The notes: a model not told the origin generated them from the letters alone. Counted from the first letter of the stretch, positions 1 to 10,940 are shown. The stretch is 64,000 bases of DNA from Paenibacillus beijingensis (GCF_000961095.1 NZ_CP011058.1:2375001-2439000), one strand, 5' to 3'. Program-made: numbers and translations.

Positions 1-2092
<2,092 letters not shown>

Positions 2093-2210
2093 ATGGGTTT
2101 TCCGAGTGAGGAAAACCGCAAGGCGTATGATTCAGCTAAGGAAACACAAGCAATCTTTCGCATCTAGTTTTCAGGGTGTAAAACCTTAACGTTCCGAAGA
2201 GGAACCCGTT

Positions 2211-2325
2211 TGGTGGCGATGGCGGAAGGGAACCACGCGTACCCATCCCGAACACGACCGTTAAGCCTTCCAGCGCCGATGGTACTTGGACCGCAGGGTC
2301 CTGGGAGAGTAGGACGTCGCCAAGC
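2211..2325 (+). rRNA. 5S ribosomal RNA
   Basis: A typical Bacillota 5S sequence of about 115 nt that starts TGGTGGCGATGGCGGAAGGG and contains the conserved CCCATCCCGAACACG and TGGGAGAGTAGGACG segments. It follows the 23S gene by about 120 bp and closes the rRNA operon. Ends are estimated to within a few bases. Confidence 0.96.
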
Positions 2326-2331
2326 ACGAGG

Positions 2332-2362
2332 AACCCGCTGCATTCGCAGCGGGTTTTTTGTT
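2332..2362 (+). terminator. Rho-independent terminator of the rRNA operon
   Basis: The inverted repeat AACCCGCTG / CAGCGGGTT encloses a short loop and is followed by a T-rich run, directly after the 5S gene. Confidence 0.9.
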
Positions 2363-2476
2363 GTTTTTTATTGCCCGACAACGGTACAATTCGGTAATTT
2401 TGGTCGTATATGCTTTACAAACCGGGCCCTTTTTTCGCTCATACTACCTCCATCAAGAAGTAATGGGGTGGAAAGG

Positions 2477-3745
2477 ATGCGGAAAGCGGGAGGACGTTAT
2501 TGGACCCTGAAAAGTACGATCAGCACCGTGTTGGTTCTAGGAATGGCTTACAGTTATACGGGACCGGCAAGCTTAGACGACAAGCCTTCCGCATCGGCGC
2601 TTAATAAGCGCCAGCCCGAAAAGGCGGCCGCAGCTGCCAACACGTCCGGGCCCAACTCTTCGGCTCGGCAATCGGGAACAAAAGCACCTGCAGCCGTAAA
2701 AGGGATCTATGTATCCGGATGGACAGCAGGGAGCGGCAGAGCGATGGAAAGATTAATCCGCTTAACGGAGCAAACCGAATTGAACGCGATGGTGATCGAC
2801 GTCAAGAACGAGTATGGCGAACTGACCTACCCGTCCCGTCTAAATAAGGTTAATCAACTCGGAGCAGATCGGCGGCCGCCGATCCGATACCTAAAGCCGC
2901 TGCTTGCGCGATTGCACCGCAATCATATCTATACAATCGGCAGGGTGGTTGTGTTCAAGGACCCGCTGCTCGCCCAGCGGCAGCCGCAATGGGCGCTGCA
3001 TCGCAAGTCGGGCGGCATATGGAGGGACAATAAAGGGAAAGCGTGGGTCAACCCTTTTCGCAAGGAAGTATTGGATTACAACATTGCGGTAGCTGCGGAA
3101 GCGGCAAAGCACGGTTTTGATGAGATTCAATTCGATTATGTCCGGTTTCCGGCGAACACTCCCGAGGCCGAGGCAAGTATCGACTACGGATATTCAGGCT
3201 TTAGTTCCAAAGCCGGTGCGATCCGAAATTTTCTTCATCTTGCAAAGTCGCGTCTGCATCAGCAAGGCACAAAGCTGTCGGTCGACGTATTTGGGCTCGT
3301 CACGTCCGCGGAGAACGATATGGGTATCGGTCAAACGTGGAAAGAAGTCGCTTGCCAGGCCGATTACATATCTCCGATGACGTATCCGTCGCATTATTCG
3401 CAAGGGGTATACGGCATCCCAAACCCGGACCTGTCGCCGTATGCCACGATACGCAGCGCCATGACGGATGCAGTGGGGCGCAACCGGCAATTAGGCTGCA
3501 ACCGGGGACAACCGGCCGGAATCCGGCCTTGGCTGCAAAGCTTCACGGCGACATGGATACACCCTCATTTAGTCTATGGCAGGAGGGAAGTGCTGCTGCA
3601 AATCAAGGCGGCTCATGATGCCGGCGTCGAGGAGTACTTGCTTTGGAATCCGAGGTGCGTATATCCGCTGATGGAAGATAAGCGATGGGAAAATGGTCCA
3701 AACGGCGCGCTTTCGGCCCGTCCGCCTAATCTTGACAGCCCCTAA
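2477..3745 (+). CDS. Putative glycoside hydrolase (DUF4015 family), exported
   Basis: A protein of 422 aa. Residues about 8-30 form a hydrophobic N-terminal signal or anchor. An Ala/Ser/Lys-rich linker runs to about residue 75 and is followed by a TIM-barrel-like domain that begins GIYVSGWTAGS. Family hallmarks include the strand NAMVIDVKNEYG and the motif DEIQFDYVRFP near residues 214-224, both typical of the DUF4015 putative glycosyl hydrolase family. The start is ATG at 2477, behind GTGGAAAGG. An in-frame upstream extension reaches into the 5S gene and is not credible. The substrate is unknown; a cell-wall or extracellular polysaccharide is a guess from the export signal. It lies between the rRNA operon and guaB, and the guaB promoter overlaps its 3' end. 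Confidence 0.85.
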   Translation: MRKAGGRYWTLKSTISTVLVLGMAYSYTGPASLDDKPSASALNKRQPEKAAAAANTSGPNSSARQSGTKAPAAVKGIYVSGWTAGSGRAMERLIRLTEQTELNAMVIDVKNEYGELTYPSRLNKVNQLGADRRPPIRYLKPLLARLHRNHIYTIGRVVVFKDPLLAQRQPQWALHRKSGGIWRDNKGKAWVNPFRKEVLDYNIAVAAEAAKHGFDEIQFDYVRFPANTPEAEASIDYGYSGFSSKAGAIRNFLHLAKSRLHQQGTKLSVDVFGLVTSAENDMGIGQTWKEVACQADYISPMTYPSHYSQGVYGIPNPDLSPYATIRSAMTDAVGRNRQLGCNRGQPAGIRPWLQSFTATWIHPHLVYGRREVLLQIKAAHDAGVEEYLLWNPRCVYPLMEDKRWENGPNGALSARPPNLDSP

Positions 3746-3760
3746 CCCCTCTGCTAATAT
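3732..3760 (+). promoter_or_regulatory. Sigma-A promoter for guaB
   Basis: TTGACA at 3732-3737 is separated by 17 bp from TAATAT at 3755-3760, which has a TG one base upstream (extended -10). It overlaps the stop codon of the preceding gene and lies about 50 bp before the guaB start. Confidence 0.75.
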
Positions 3761-3807
3761 GGCAATAATATATTCGGATAGCTAACATTTTGAGGAGGAA
3801 CTAACTC

Positions 3808-5265
3808 GTGTGGGAAACCAAATTCGCTAAAGAAGGACTAACGTTTGATGACGTGCTACTGGTCCCCCGCCGCTCTGAAGTGCTTCCGCGTGAAGTGCAT
3901 ATCGGTACCCAATTAAGCGCCAATGTCAAATTGAACATTCCTTTAATTAGCGCCGGAATGGATACCGTTACGGAAGCCGCCTTGGCCATTGCGCTGGCCC
4001 GTGAAGGCGGAATCGGTATTGTTCATAAAAATATGTCAATCGCGCAACAGGCGGAAGAAGTGGACCGCGTGAAACGTTCGGAAAGCGGTGTTATTACGAA
4101 TCCTTTTTCGCTGACGCCTAACCATCACGTCTATGATGCGGAAGAGCTGATGGGCAAATACCGGATCTCCGGTGTGCCGATTGTGGATGACCAGCAGAAG
4201 CTTGTCGGCATCATTACGAACCGGGATCTGCGTTTCGTGCATGATTACTCCATTAAAATCAGCGAAGTGATGACCCATGAGGAGCTGGTGACGGCGCCGG
4301 TCGGAACGACGCTTGAAGAAGCCGAAGTGCTGCTGCAAAAGCACAAGATCGAGAAGCTTCCTCTGGTGGACGAGAACAAGACGCTCAAAGGCCTGATCAC
4401 CATTAAAGATATTGAAAAAGCGATCCAGTTCCCGAACGCCGCGAAGGACAAGCATGGACGTCTACTGTGCGGCGCAGCGGTCGGCGTGGCGAAAGACACG
4501 ATGGAGCGCGCGGCTGCGCTCGTCGAAGCGGGTGTGGACGTCATCGTGGTCGATTCGGCTCACGGTCATCATATTAATATTCTCGAGACGGTGCGTAAGC
4601 TGCGTGCCGCCTATCCGGACCTTACGATTGTGGCGGGCAACGTGGCAACGGCGGAAGCGACGCGCGACTTGATTGAGGCCGGAGCTTCGGTTGTCAAGGT
4701 CGGCATCGGTCCCGGATCGATTTGTACGACCCGCGTCATTGCCGGTATCGGCGTGCCGCAGATCACGGCCATTTACGATTGCGCAACGGAAGCCCGCAAG
4801 CACAACGTTCCCGTCATCGCCGACGGAGGAATCAAGTATTCCGGCGACATTACGAAAGCGATCGCGGCAGGTGCAAGCGCCATTATGATCGGCAGCCTGT
4901 TTGCGGGAACGGAAGAAAGTCCCGGCGAATCTGAAATTTATCAGGGACGCCGCTTTAAAGTATACCGCGGGATGGGCTCTCTCGGTGCGATGAAGGAAGG
5001 AAGCAAAGACCGTTACTTCCAGGAAAACGAGAATAAGCTCGTTCCCGAAGGCATCGAAGGCCGCCTGCCTTACAAAGGGCCGCTGGCGGATACCGTTCAT
5101 CAGCTGATCGGCGGGCTGCGTGCCGGCATGGGATATTGCGGAACGGCGAACATTGAGGAATTGAAAAACGATACATCGTTTATCCGGATCACGGGCGCCG
5201 GCTTGCGCGAAAGCCATCCGCACGATGTGCAAATTACGAAAGAAGCTCCGAACTACTCGCTGTAA
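3808..5265 (+). CDS. guaB: Inosine-5'-monophosphate dehydrogenase
   Basis: A 485-aa enzyme that oxidises IMP to XMP with NAD+, the committed step of GMP synthesis in the cytosol. The (beta/alpha)8 barrel is interrupted by a CBS-domain pair at about residues 95-205. The active-site loop GSICTTR holds the catalytic Cys near residue 306, and the flap motif RYFQE follows. Length is normal for the family. The start is GTG at 3808, preceded by GAGGAGG seven bases upstream. It has its own promoter and a strong downstream terminator, so it is probably monocistronic. Its position after the rRNA operon and before dacA matches the B. subtilis origin region. Confidence 0.98.
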   Translation: MWETKFAKEGLTFDDVLLVPRRSEVLPREVHIGTQLSANVKLNIPLISAGMDTVTEAALAIALAREGGIGIVHKNMSIAQQAEEVDRVKRSESGVITNPFSLTPNHHVYDAEELMGKYRISGVPIVDDQQKLVGIITNRDLRFVHDYSIKISEVMTHEELVTAPVGTTLEEAEVLLQKHKIEKLPLVDENKTLKGLITIKDIEKAIQFPNAAKDKHGRLLCGAAVGVAKDTMERAAALVEAGVDVIVVDSAHGHHINILETVRKLRAAYPDLTIVAGNVATAEATRDLIEAGASVVKVGIGPGSICTTRVIAGIGVPQITAIYDCATEARKHNVPVIADGGIKYSGDITKAIAAGASAIMIGSLFAGTEESPGESEIYQGRRFKVYRGMGSLGAMKEGSKDRYFQENENKLVPEGIEGRLPYKGPLADTVHQLIGGLRAGMGYCGTANIEELKNDTSFIRITGAGLRESHPHDVQITKEAPNYSL

Positions 5266-5293
5266 TTTTAACTGCTGCGGGCGCAGCGGAATC

Positions 5294-5347
5294 AGACAAG
5301 CAGGGAGAAGCGATCCAAGCGCTGTTCTCTTCTGCTTGTCTTTTTTT
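5294..5347 (+). terminator. Terminator after guaB
   Basis: The arms AGACAAGCAG and CTGCTTGTCT flank a long hairpin and are followed by a run of seven T. Confidence 0.85.
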
Positions 5348-5405
5348 ATGCGGCCCCGCTGTGTTACAATATACAACGGACAAACCATGGGGAAAAGGGG
5401 AGAAT

Positions 5406-6698
5406 GTGTTGGAGTTGAAGTTGGGCCCGGTCAAGTTGAAGCCGGTTGTCGCAGCATTTCTTGTTGTTTGGTTGACCGTTCTGTCTTTAGGATCTACCGC
5501 CGTTATGGCTGCAGATAGCACTTATCCTTCCAATACGCTAGGCCTAAATGTAAAGGCTGCCATTCTGATCGATGCCGATACCGGACAGGTGTTGTATGCC
5601 GTAAATGCCGATGAACCGCGGCCGCCGGCAAGCATGACGAAGATGATGACGGAATATATGGTGCTTGAGGCGATTAGTAAGAAAGAAATTACTTGGGATA
5701 CGCAGGTAACGGTAAGCGAGGAAGCGGCAAGCACGCCGGCGGACGGTTCCCAAGTCTACTTGGCCCAAGGAGACGTTCATACCGTTAAAGAGCTGTATAC
5801 GGCGATGGCGGTCGCTTCGGCGAATGACGCAACCATAGCGCTGGCTTCGTTTCTTGGAGGCAGCGAGCAGGGCTTTGTGGCCAAAATGAATGAAAAAGCA
5901 AAAGAAATGGGACTGAAGACGGCGGTATTTACGAGCGCGACGGGGCTGCTCGACACCACATTGATGTCGGCATCGGACGTTGCCAAGATGGCGAGAATGA
6001 TTCTTCAACAGCATCCGGAGTTTCTGGACTACTCGAGCATTCCTTCCCAAAAATTCCGCGCGCGCGACACCCATCCGATGATTAATAACGATTGGATGCT
6101 GGCGAACAATAAAGGCATTCCGGCATTCAAGCCTTATGTTTACGACGGCGTGGACGGCATGAAGACAGGCTATCTCGGCGCGGCCGGTTACTGTTTTACG
6201 GGGACGGTCAAGCAGGGCGATACCCGTCTGATCAGCGTCGTGATGGGAACCCGTTCCAAAGGGGCCCGGTTTACGGAAACGGCGAAACTGTATAATTACG
6301 CTTTTCAAAGCCTCGAGAAAAAAACGGCCGTTCAGGCCAAATCTGTCGTAAAGACAGTGGAATCGGTTAAACTATCCAAAGGTGTCTCGACTTCCGTTCC
6401 GGTGGTTACCGAGTCCGATATGAGCCTGATGGTCAAGAAGGGCGCTACGCCGGATGTGACGCTTGTCGCAAGCAAGGTTCCGGCAAGCGGAGAATTGGTT
6501 GCTCCCGTTAAACAGGGGCAGAAACTTGGCACGGTCACGTACCGGTATAAAGATGCGGAAACCGGAGCGACGATGGATAAAACCGTCAACCTGATCGCGG
6601 CCGAAGATGTCGACAAGGCAAGCTGGTGGCGACTGATGTTCCGGGGGATTAAAGATTTTATCGTCAGCTTGTTCAACGGGATTGTCAACCTGTTCTGA
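5406..6698 (+). CDS. dacA: D-alanyl-D-alanine carboxypeptidase (PBP5 type)
   Basis: A 430-aa precursor of a membrane-attached penicillin-binding protein that trims the terminal D-Ala from peptidoglycan stem peptides. The N-terminal signal peptide probably ends at AVMA-ADS. The three S11/PBP motifs are present: SMTK (near residue 76), SAN (near 137) and KTG (near 252). A beta-rich domain follows. The C-terminal amphipathic helix (WWRLMFRGIKDFI, then a hydrophobic stretch) is the usual membrane anchor. GTG at 5406 is taken as the start (GTG TTG GAG gives MLE), behind AAAAGGGGAG. The ATG at 5404 is in another frame. Length and gene order (guaB-dacA-pdxS) agree with B. subtilis. Confidence 0.96.
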   Translation: MLELKLGPVKLKPVVAAFLVVWLTVLSLGSTAVMAADSTYPSNTLGLNVKAAILIDADTGQVLYAVNADEPRPPASMTKMMTEYMVLEAISKKEITWDTQVTVSEEAASTPADGSQVYLAQGDVHTVKELYTAMAVASANDATIALASFLGGSEQGFVAKMNEKAKEMGLKTAVFTSATGLLDTTLMSASDVAKMARMILQQHPEFLDYSSIPSQKFRARDTHPMINNDWMLANNKGIPAFKPYVYDGVDGMKTGYLGAAGYCFTGTVKQGDTRLISVVMGTRSKGARFTETAKLYNYAFQSLEKKTAVQAKSVVKTVESVKLSKGVSTSVPVVTESDMSLMVKKGATPDVTLVASKVPASGELVAPVKQGQKLGTVTYRYKDAETGATMDKTVNLIAAEDVDKASWWRLMFRGIKDFIVSLFNGIVNLF

Positions 6699-6723
6699 AA
6701 TTGACATTGTTTGGCGTATTTCC

Positions 6724-6753
6724 TTGTCCTAAAGCATCATCTCATGCTAAAAT
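6724..6753 (+). promoter_or_regulatory. Probable promoter for pdxS-pdxT
   Basis: TTGTCC at 6724-6729, an 18-bp spacer and TAAAAT at 6748-6753 with an upstream TGN (extended -10). A TTGACA also occurs at 6701-6706 but lacks a well-placed -10 box. Confidence 0.45.
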
Positions 6754-6807
6754 TTAGCGACAGGTTAATCACGGATAACCACATAGATATTAGGAGGATT
6801 TCAACGG

Positions 6808-7689
6808 ATGGAAACTGGAACATCGCGCGTAAAACGAGGTATGGCAGAAATGCAAAAAGGCGGCGTCATCATGGACGTTATGAACGCCGAGCAGGCTAAA
6901 ATTGCGGAAGCGGCCGGTGCTACGGCTGTTATGGCGCTGGAGCGGGTTCCTTCGGATATTCGTGCAGCGGGCGGCGTAGCCCGTATGGCCGATCCGACGA
7001 TTGTGGAAGAGGTTATGAAAGTCGTTTCCATTCCGGTCATGGCCAAAGCCCGGATCGGACATTACGTTGAAGCGAAAGTTCTCGAATCTATGGGCGTCGA
7101 CTACATCGATGAGAGTGAAGTGCTCACCCCTGCGGATGAAGTGTTCCATATTAACAAATTGGAATTCACGGTACCGTTCGTCTGCGGTGCGAAAGATCTC
7201 GGCGAGGCGCTTCGCCGCATTCAAGAAGGCGCTTCGATGCTTCGCACGAAGGGCGAGCCGGGTACGGGCAATATCGTGGAAGCCGTTCGTCATATTCGCC
7301 TCATTACAGGCCAAATCCGCAAAGTGCAAAACTTGTCCAAGGACGAGCTGTTTGCCGAAGCGAAAAACTTGGGCGTACCGTACGACCTGCTGCTGGGCGT
7401 ACACGAGAGCGGCAAGCTTCCGGTCGTTAACTTCGCTGCTGGCGGCGTAGCGACGCCTGCTGACGCGGCGCTGATGATGCACCTCGGAGCGGACGGCGTA
7501 TTTGTCGGCTCGGGTATTTTCAAGTCGGACAGCCCGGAGAAATTTGCCCGTGCCATCGTGGAAGCGACGACCCACTACCAAGACTATAAGCTTATCGCTG
7601 AAGTTTCCAAAAATATCGGCACGCCGATGAAAGGCATTGAAATCTCCAAGCTGGCGACGCATGAACGGATGCAGGACCGCGGCTGGTAA
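6808..7689 (+). CDS. pdxS: Pyridoxal 5'-phosphate synthase subunit PdxS
   Basis: A 293-aa lyase subunit that makes pyridoxal 5'-phosphate from ribose 5-phosphate, glyceraldehyde 3-phosphate and ammonia, in a 12+12 complex with PdxT. The near-invariant family segments KGGVIMDVMNAEQA, IPVMAKARIGH and DYIDESEVLTPADE are visible and include the Schiff-base lysines. Length is typical. The start ATG at 6808 has TAGGAGGAT eight bases upstream. It forms an operon with pdxT, which starts 57 bp downstream. This DXP-independent route is the standard one in Bacillota. Confidence 0.98.
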   Translation: METGTSRVKRGMAEMQKGGVIMDVMNAEQAKIAEAAGATAVMALERVPSDIRAAGGVARMADPTIVEEVMKVVSIPVMAKARIGHYVEAKVLESMGVDYIDESEVLTPADEVFHINKLEFTVPFVCGAKDLGEALRRIQEGASMLRTKGEPGTGNIVEAVRHIRLITGQIRKVQNLSKDELFAEAKNLGVPYDLLLGVHESGKLPVVNFAAGGVATPADAALMMHLGADGVFVGSGIFKSDSPEKFARAIVEATTHYQDYKLIAEVSKNIGTPMKGIEISKLATHERMQDRGW

Positions 7690-7746
7690 GACGGTAACAG
7701 GATCGAAAACAACCCAATTGATAATCTGGGTCAGGAAAGAGGCATC

Positions 7747-8340
7747 ATGGTTATGAAAATTGGTGTATTGGCGCTGCAGGGCGCCGTATCCGAGCATATC
7801 CGCAGTCTGGAAGCGGCAGGGGCGCAGGCTTCGCCGGTCAAAAGAGTCGAGGAGCTCGAAGAACTCGACGGGCTTGTCATTCCCGGCGGCGAGAGCACGA
7901 CGATCGGCAAGCTGATGCGCAAGTACGGGTTTATTGACGCGGTGCGCAGCTTCTCCGGGGAGGGCAAGCCGATCTTCGGCACCTGCGCGGGACTGATCGT
8001 GCTGGCCGAGCGGATCGAAGGCGAAGAAGAAGCCCATCTGGGCCTGATGGATATGACCGTTTCCCGCAATGCATTCGGACGCCAGCGGGAAAGCTTTGAA
8101 ACGGATCTGGACATCAAAGGAATTGACGAACCGGTGCGCGCAGTATTTATCCGCGCCCCGCTTATCAACGAAGTCGGACCGGAAGTGGATGTGCTGTCCA
8201 CTTACAGAGATGAGATTGTAACGGCACGGCAGGGCAACCTGCTGGCCTCGTCGTTCCATCCGGAGCTGACCGACGATTACCGGCTGCACGCTTATTTTCT
8301 GGAGATGGCGAAGGAAGCGGCAGTCGCACGGCAGAAGTAA
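7747..8340 (+). CDS. pdxT: Pyridoxal 5'-phosphate synthase glutaminase subunit PdxT
   Basis: A 197-aa class I glutaminase that supplies ammonia to PdxS. The conserved PGGESTT oxyanion region, the nucleophile in GTCAGL (Cys near residue 80) and the SSFHPELT segment with the catalytic His and Glu are all present. The start ATG at 7747 is preceded by GGAAAGAGG. A second in-frame ATG at 7753 would give MKIGVLALQG, which aligns slightly better with the family. Either start is possible. It is followed by a terminator, so the pdxST unit probably ends here. Confidence 0.97.
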   Translation: MVMKIGVLALQGAVSEHIRSLEAAGAQASPVKRVEELEELDGLVIPGGESTTIGKLMRKYGFIDAVRSFSGEGKPIFGTCAGLIVLAERIEGEEEAHLGLMDMTVSRNAFGRQRESFETDLDIKGIDEPVRAVFIRAPLINEVGPEVDVLSTYRDEIVTARQGNLLASSFHPELTDDYRLHAYFLEMAKEAAVARQK

Positions 8341-8354
8341 ATCTGTTATTTCAA

Positions 8355-8397
8355 GATGGATGCGTGGGCGAAGCCGCCTACGCTCCATCATTTTTTT
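8355..8397 (+). terminator. Terminator after pdxT
   Basis: The arms GATGGATGCGT and ACGCTCCATC enclose a GC-rich loop and are followed by seven T. Confidence 0.85.
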
Positions 8398-8428
8398 AAT
8401 TTTTCCCTGCAGAGAGGGGCATAACGTT

Positions 8429-9709
8429 GTGTTGGATTTGAAAGTATTACGTAACGATTACGATAAAGTGGAGCAAGCGCTCGTCAAGCGCAACAAACCG
8501 CTTGAACTGATCAGCGAATTTCCCGCGCTTGACCAAAAGCGGCGCGATCTACTGCAGGAGAGCGAACAGCTCAAGAACCGCCGCAACAGCGTGTCGCTGG
8601 AAGTGGCCCGCTTGAAAAAGAGCGGAGGCGATGCCGAAGCGCTTATCGTTGAGATGCGGGAGGTAGGCGACCGCATTAAAGAGCTCGACGAGGTAGGACG
8701 CGAGGTCGAGGCCGCTATTGATGAGCTGCTGCTGTCGATCCCGAACATTCCGCATGATAGCGTGCCGGTGGGCGCATCGGAAGAAGAGAACGTTGAAATC
8801 CGGCGCGCAGGCGAGCCGGCATCCTTCGATTTTGAGCCGAAGCCGCACTGGGATATCGCTTCGGAGCTCGGCATTCTCGACTTCGAACGGGCGGCTAAAG
8901 TAACGGGATCGCGCTTCGTATTTTACCAAGGGCTCGGTGCGAGACTGGAGCGGGCGCTCATCAACTTTATGATGGATCTGCACAGCGACAAGCACGGCTA
9001 TCAGGAAGTGCTGCCGCCGCAAATCGTGAACCGCAGCAGTCTGATCGGAACGGGACAGCTGCCGAAGTTCGAAGAGGATTTGTTCAAGCTCGCGAACTCC
9101 GACTATTATCTCATTCCGACTGCGGAAGTTTCGGTTACGAATATTCACCGCGAAGAGATTTTGTCGATCGAGGAGCTGCCGAAGCATTTTGTGGCGTTCA
9201 GCGCTTGTTTCCGCTCCGAAGCGGGTGCGGCCGGACGCGATACGCGCGGCCTGATCCGTCAGCACCAATTTAATAAGGTTGAGCTGGTGAAACTCGCGAA
9301 GCCGGAAGAATCGTATGACGAGCTGGAAGCGATGACGCAGAACGCCGAGAAAGTTCTCCAGCTGCTTGGATTGCCTTATCGCGTTCTGGCGCTCTGTACG
9401 GGCGATATGGGCTTTACGTCGGCGAAAACGTACGATCTGGAAGTGTGGCTGCCAAGCGCCGGTACATACCGGGAAATTTCGTCTTGCTCGAACTGTGAAG
9501 ACTTCCAAGCCCGCCGTGCAGGCATCCGTTTCCGCCGCGATCCGAAGAGCAAGCCGGAATTCGTGCACACGCTGAACGGCTCGGGACTCGCGGTAGGCCG
9601 GACGGTTGCCGCCGTGCTCGAAAACTACCAGCAGGCGGACGGAACGGTTGTCGTTCCGGAAGTGCTTCGTCCGTATATGGGCGGCCTCGAAGTGATCGGA
9701 CGGCGCTAG
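8429..9709 (+). CDS. serS: Seryl-tRNA synthetase
   Basis: A 426-aa class II aminoacyl-tRNA synthetase that charges tRNA-Ser. The N-terminal antiparallel coiled-coil arm occupies about residues 27-100. The class II core carries motif 2 (FRSEAGAAGRDTRG) and motif 3 (GSGLAVGRTVAAVLENYQ). The start is GTG at 8429, because GTG TTG GAT TTG AAA yields MLDLK, the usual SerRS N-terminus, with GAGAGGGG upstream. The gap to the pdxT terminator is only about 30 bp and holds no T-box leader, unlike several Bacillota serS genes. A tRNA-Ser gene follows, as in B. subtilis. Confidence 0.97.
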   Translation: MLDLKVLRNDYDKVEQALVKRNKPLELISEFPALDQKRRDLLQESEQLKNRRNSVSLEVARLKKSGGDAEALIVEMREVGDRIKELDEVGREVEAAIDELLLSIPNIPHDSVPVGASEEENVEIRRAGEPASFDFEPKPHWDIASELGILDFERAAKVTGSRFVFYQGLGARLERALINFMMDLHSDKHGYQEVLPPQIVNRSSLIGTGQLPKFEEDLFKLANSDYYLIPTAEVSVTNIHREEILSIEELPKHFVAFSACFRSEAGAAGRDTRGLIRQHQFNKVELVKLAKPEESYDELEAMTQNAEKVLQLLGLPYRVLALCTGDMGFTSAKTYDLEVWLPSAGTYREISSCSNCEDFQARRAGIRFRRDPKSKPEFVHTLNGSGLAVGRTVAAVLENYQQADGTVVVPEVLRPYMGGLEVIGRR

Positions 9710-9828
9710 AGCGCATCTTTTTCATCCACCGGTGACATGGACGGCCTTTTTCGACAGCGGAAAGGGACCGTTCATGCTACAGGGGGACTTTCATCCCAAA
9801 AAAAACCGGTTTTTGTATGTATTTGCGG

Positions 9829-9858
9829 TTGCTTCTTATTTTATGCCTGTGGTACAAT
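9829..9858 (+). promoter_or_regulatory. Promoter of the tRNA-Ser gene
   Basis: TTGCTT at 9829-9834, an 18-bp spacer and TACAAT at 9853-9858 with an extended TGG. It lies about 26 bp before the tRNA 5' end. Confidence 0.65.
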
Positions 9859-9884
9859 TCAATTTGTTATCAGTTTTCCTCGAT

Positions 9885-9973
9885 GGAGAGATACCGAAGC
9901 GGTCATAACGGGGCGGTCTTGAAAACCGTTAGGGTGCAAGCCCACGTGGGTTCGAATCCCACTCTCTCCGCCA
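9885..9973 (+). tRNA. tRNA-Ser (anticodon UGA)
   Basis: An 89-nt class II tRNA with acceptor stem GGAGAGA/TCTCTCC, discriminator G and encoded CCA. The anticodon stem-loop GCGGT-CTTGAAA-ACCGT places TGA at the anticodon. A variable arm of serine-tRNA type (TTAGGGTGCAAGCCCAC) is present. It is placed just after serS, as in B. subtilis. Confidence 0.96.
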
Positions 9974-9990
9974 TAAACGACAACGACAGC

Positions 9991-10020
9991 GTCTGCGGCT
10001 AATGCCGCGGGCGTTTTTTT
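9991..10020 (+). terminator. Terminator of the tRNA-Ser gene
   Basis: The paired arms GTCTGCGGC and GCCGCGGGC (with G-U pairs) have a TAAT loop, followed by seven T. Confidence 0.85.
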
Positions 10021-10073
10021 GATACATAAAACCATGCCTCCTGCCGCATCTTAAAGAATGGAGGTGGTAAGGG

Positions 10074-10421
10074 ATGAGCAAAACGGATGAACTGACTTTG
10101 GATCAGCAACAGCTCGAGGAGGCTTGGCGGCAAACGCTGCCGGAAACGATGAATTCCCCGGACCGCTCAGAGGTCAAATCCGATGAATCGGACCCGAAAT
10201 CGCTGCGGATTACGATTCACAGCGCCGGGCATCAAATGTACTCGTTCGATTTTAAAATTACGTATGTGGACAGCCGCGAGGTTAAGGTGGTACTGATCGA
10301 TGTGGAAAAGGAAAATCAGACCGTCGATGAACGTAACGATATGATCCAGCAGCTGATTGCAGACTATACCCGACATCTCCATGAATGCGCGCAGGCGCTT
10401 CACCGTTTGACGAAAGTATAG
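10074..10421 (+). CDS. Conserved-looking hypothetical protein, 115 aa
   Basis: A small, acidic, hydrophilic protein with no signal peptide or membrane segment. The first 45 residues are charged and probably disordered. Residues about 46-115 look folded (alternating hydrophobic strand segments LRITIHSAGHQMYSFDFKI and VKVVLIDVEK, then a helix ending in LHECAQALHRL). The start is ATG at 10074, behind GGAGGTGG. I do not recognise the family. It heads a run of three small genes between two tRNA loci, the last of which is a spore protein gene; a role linked to sporulation is only an inference from that position. Confidence 0.7.
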   Translation: MSKTDELTLDQQQLEEAWRQTLPETMNSPDRSEVKSDESDPKSLRITIHSAGHQMYSFDFKITYVDSREVKVVLIDVEKENQTVDERNDMIQQLIADYTRHLHECAQALHRLTKV

Positions 10422-10508
10422 CTTAGGTTGAGCGAAGCTGAACCAATTTCACAAGCATATGCGAACGATATCGTTTTGCCCTTGGCAAAACGTTTGGAGG
10501 AGAGCGTT

Positions 10509-10685
10509 ATGACGAAAGCTAAAGGAACGGCCGACAAAAATCTGAGCAACGTCGTAAAGGATCTGGAGCGCAGCCCTGTCAACAGCCATCACGCACAGCA
10601 GCTGCAGCAGGACACCAATGATGCCCGGCATCAAGATGCGCTGAATCATGACGAGCCGACGGATTTGCAGCATCAGCGGAGCTAA
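10509..10685 (+). CDS. Small hydrophilic hypothetical protein, 58 aa
   Basis: A very polar small protein rich in Asn, Gln, His and Asp (for example NSHHAQQLQQDTNDARHQDA), with no Cys, no Trp and no hydrophobic core. This composition is typical of small spore-associated or desiccation-related proteins. ATG at 10509 is the start because TTGGAGGAG lies six bases upstream. An in-frame upstream extension to 10428 has no ribosome binding site. It sits between the 115-aa gene and the SspP-like gene. No family was recognised, and a spore role is inferred from composition and neighbour only. Confidence 0.6.
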   Translation: MTKAKGTADKNLSNVVKDLERSPVNSHHAQQLQQDTNDARHQDALNHDEPTDLQHQRS

Positions 10686-10773
10686 ACCGCCAATACCGGC
10701 GCGACTTCCGAAGTAAGGTCAAACATCTTCCCGCCTATGAAAGGCCGGGCAGCGCATACAGGAGGATAACGAC

Positions 10774-10929
10774 ATGAACAAGCCCAACAACGTACCGGTG
10801 CCTAACCCCGATTCCGACCGTAAAGCAGCGGCTCGCAACGCAATCACCAATCCGCCGCAAGAGCCAATGTCCGGTTCCAAAAAGACCAAGCAGCGCAATC
10901 ACGTCAGCCACCTCAATCCGGAAGGATAG
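10774..10929 (+). CDS. sspP: Small acid-soluble spore protein P-like
   Basis: A 51-aa protein whose C-terminal half EPMSGSKKTKQRNH matches the conserved EPLSGSKKVKNRNH core of B. subtilis SspP (also called CotL), a minor small acid-soluble protein of the spore core. The N-terminal half is Asn/Pro-rich, as is usual in the family. The start is ATG at 10774, with CAGGAGG six to twelve bases upstream. A hairpin follows the stop codon. I did not find a convincing sigma-G promoter by eye. Expression late in sporulation is expected from the family, not shown by this sequence. Confidence 0.8.
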   Translation: MNKPNNVPVPNPDSDRKAAARNAITNPPQEPMSGSKKTKQRNHVSHLNPEG

Positions 10930-10940
10930 ACGGATATGCA

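Noticed and set aside
8341..8428. T-box leader upstream of serS
   Set aside because: Only about 30 bp separate the pdxT terminator from serS; no specifier loop or T-box sequence is present. The same holds for argS, which is coupled to ywiB.
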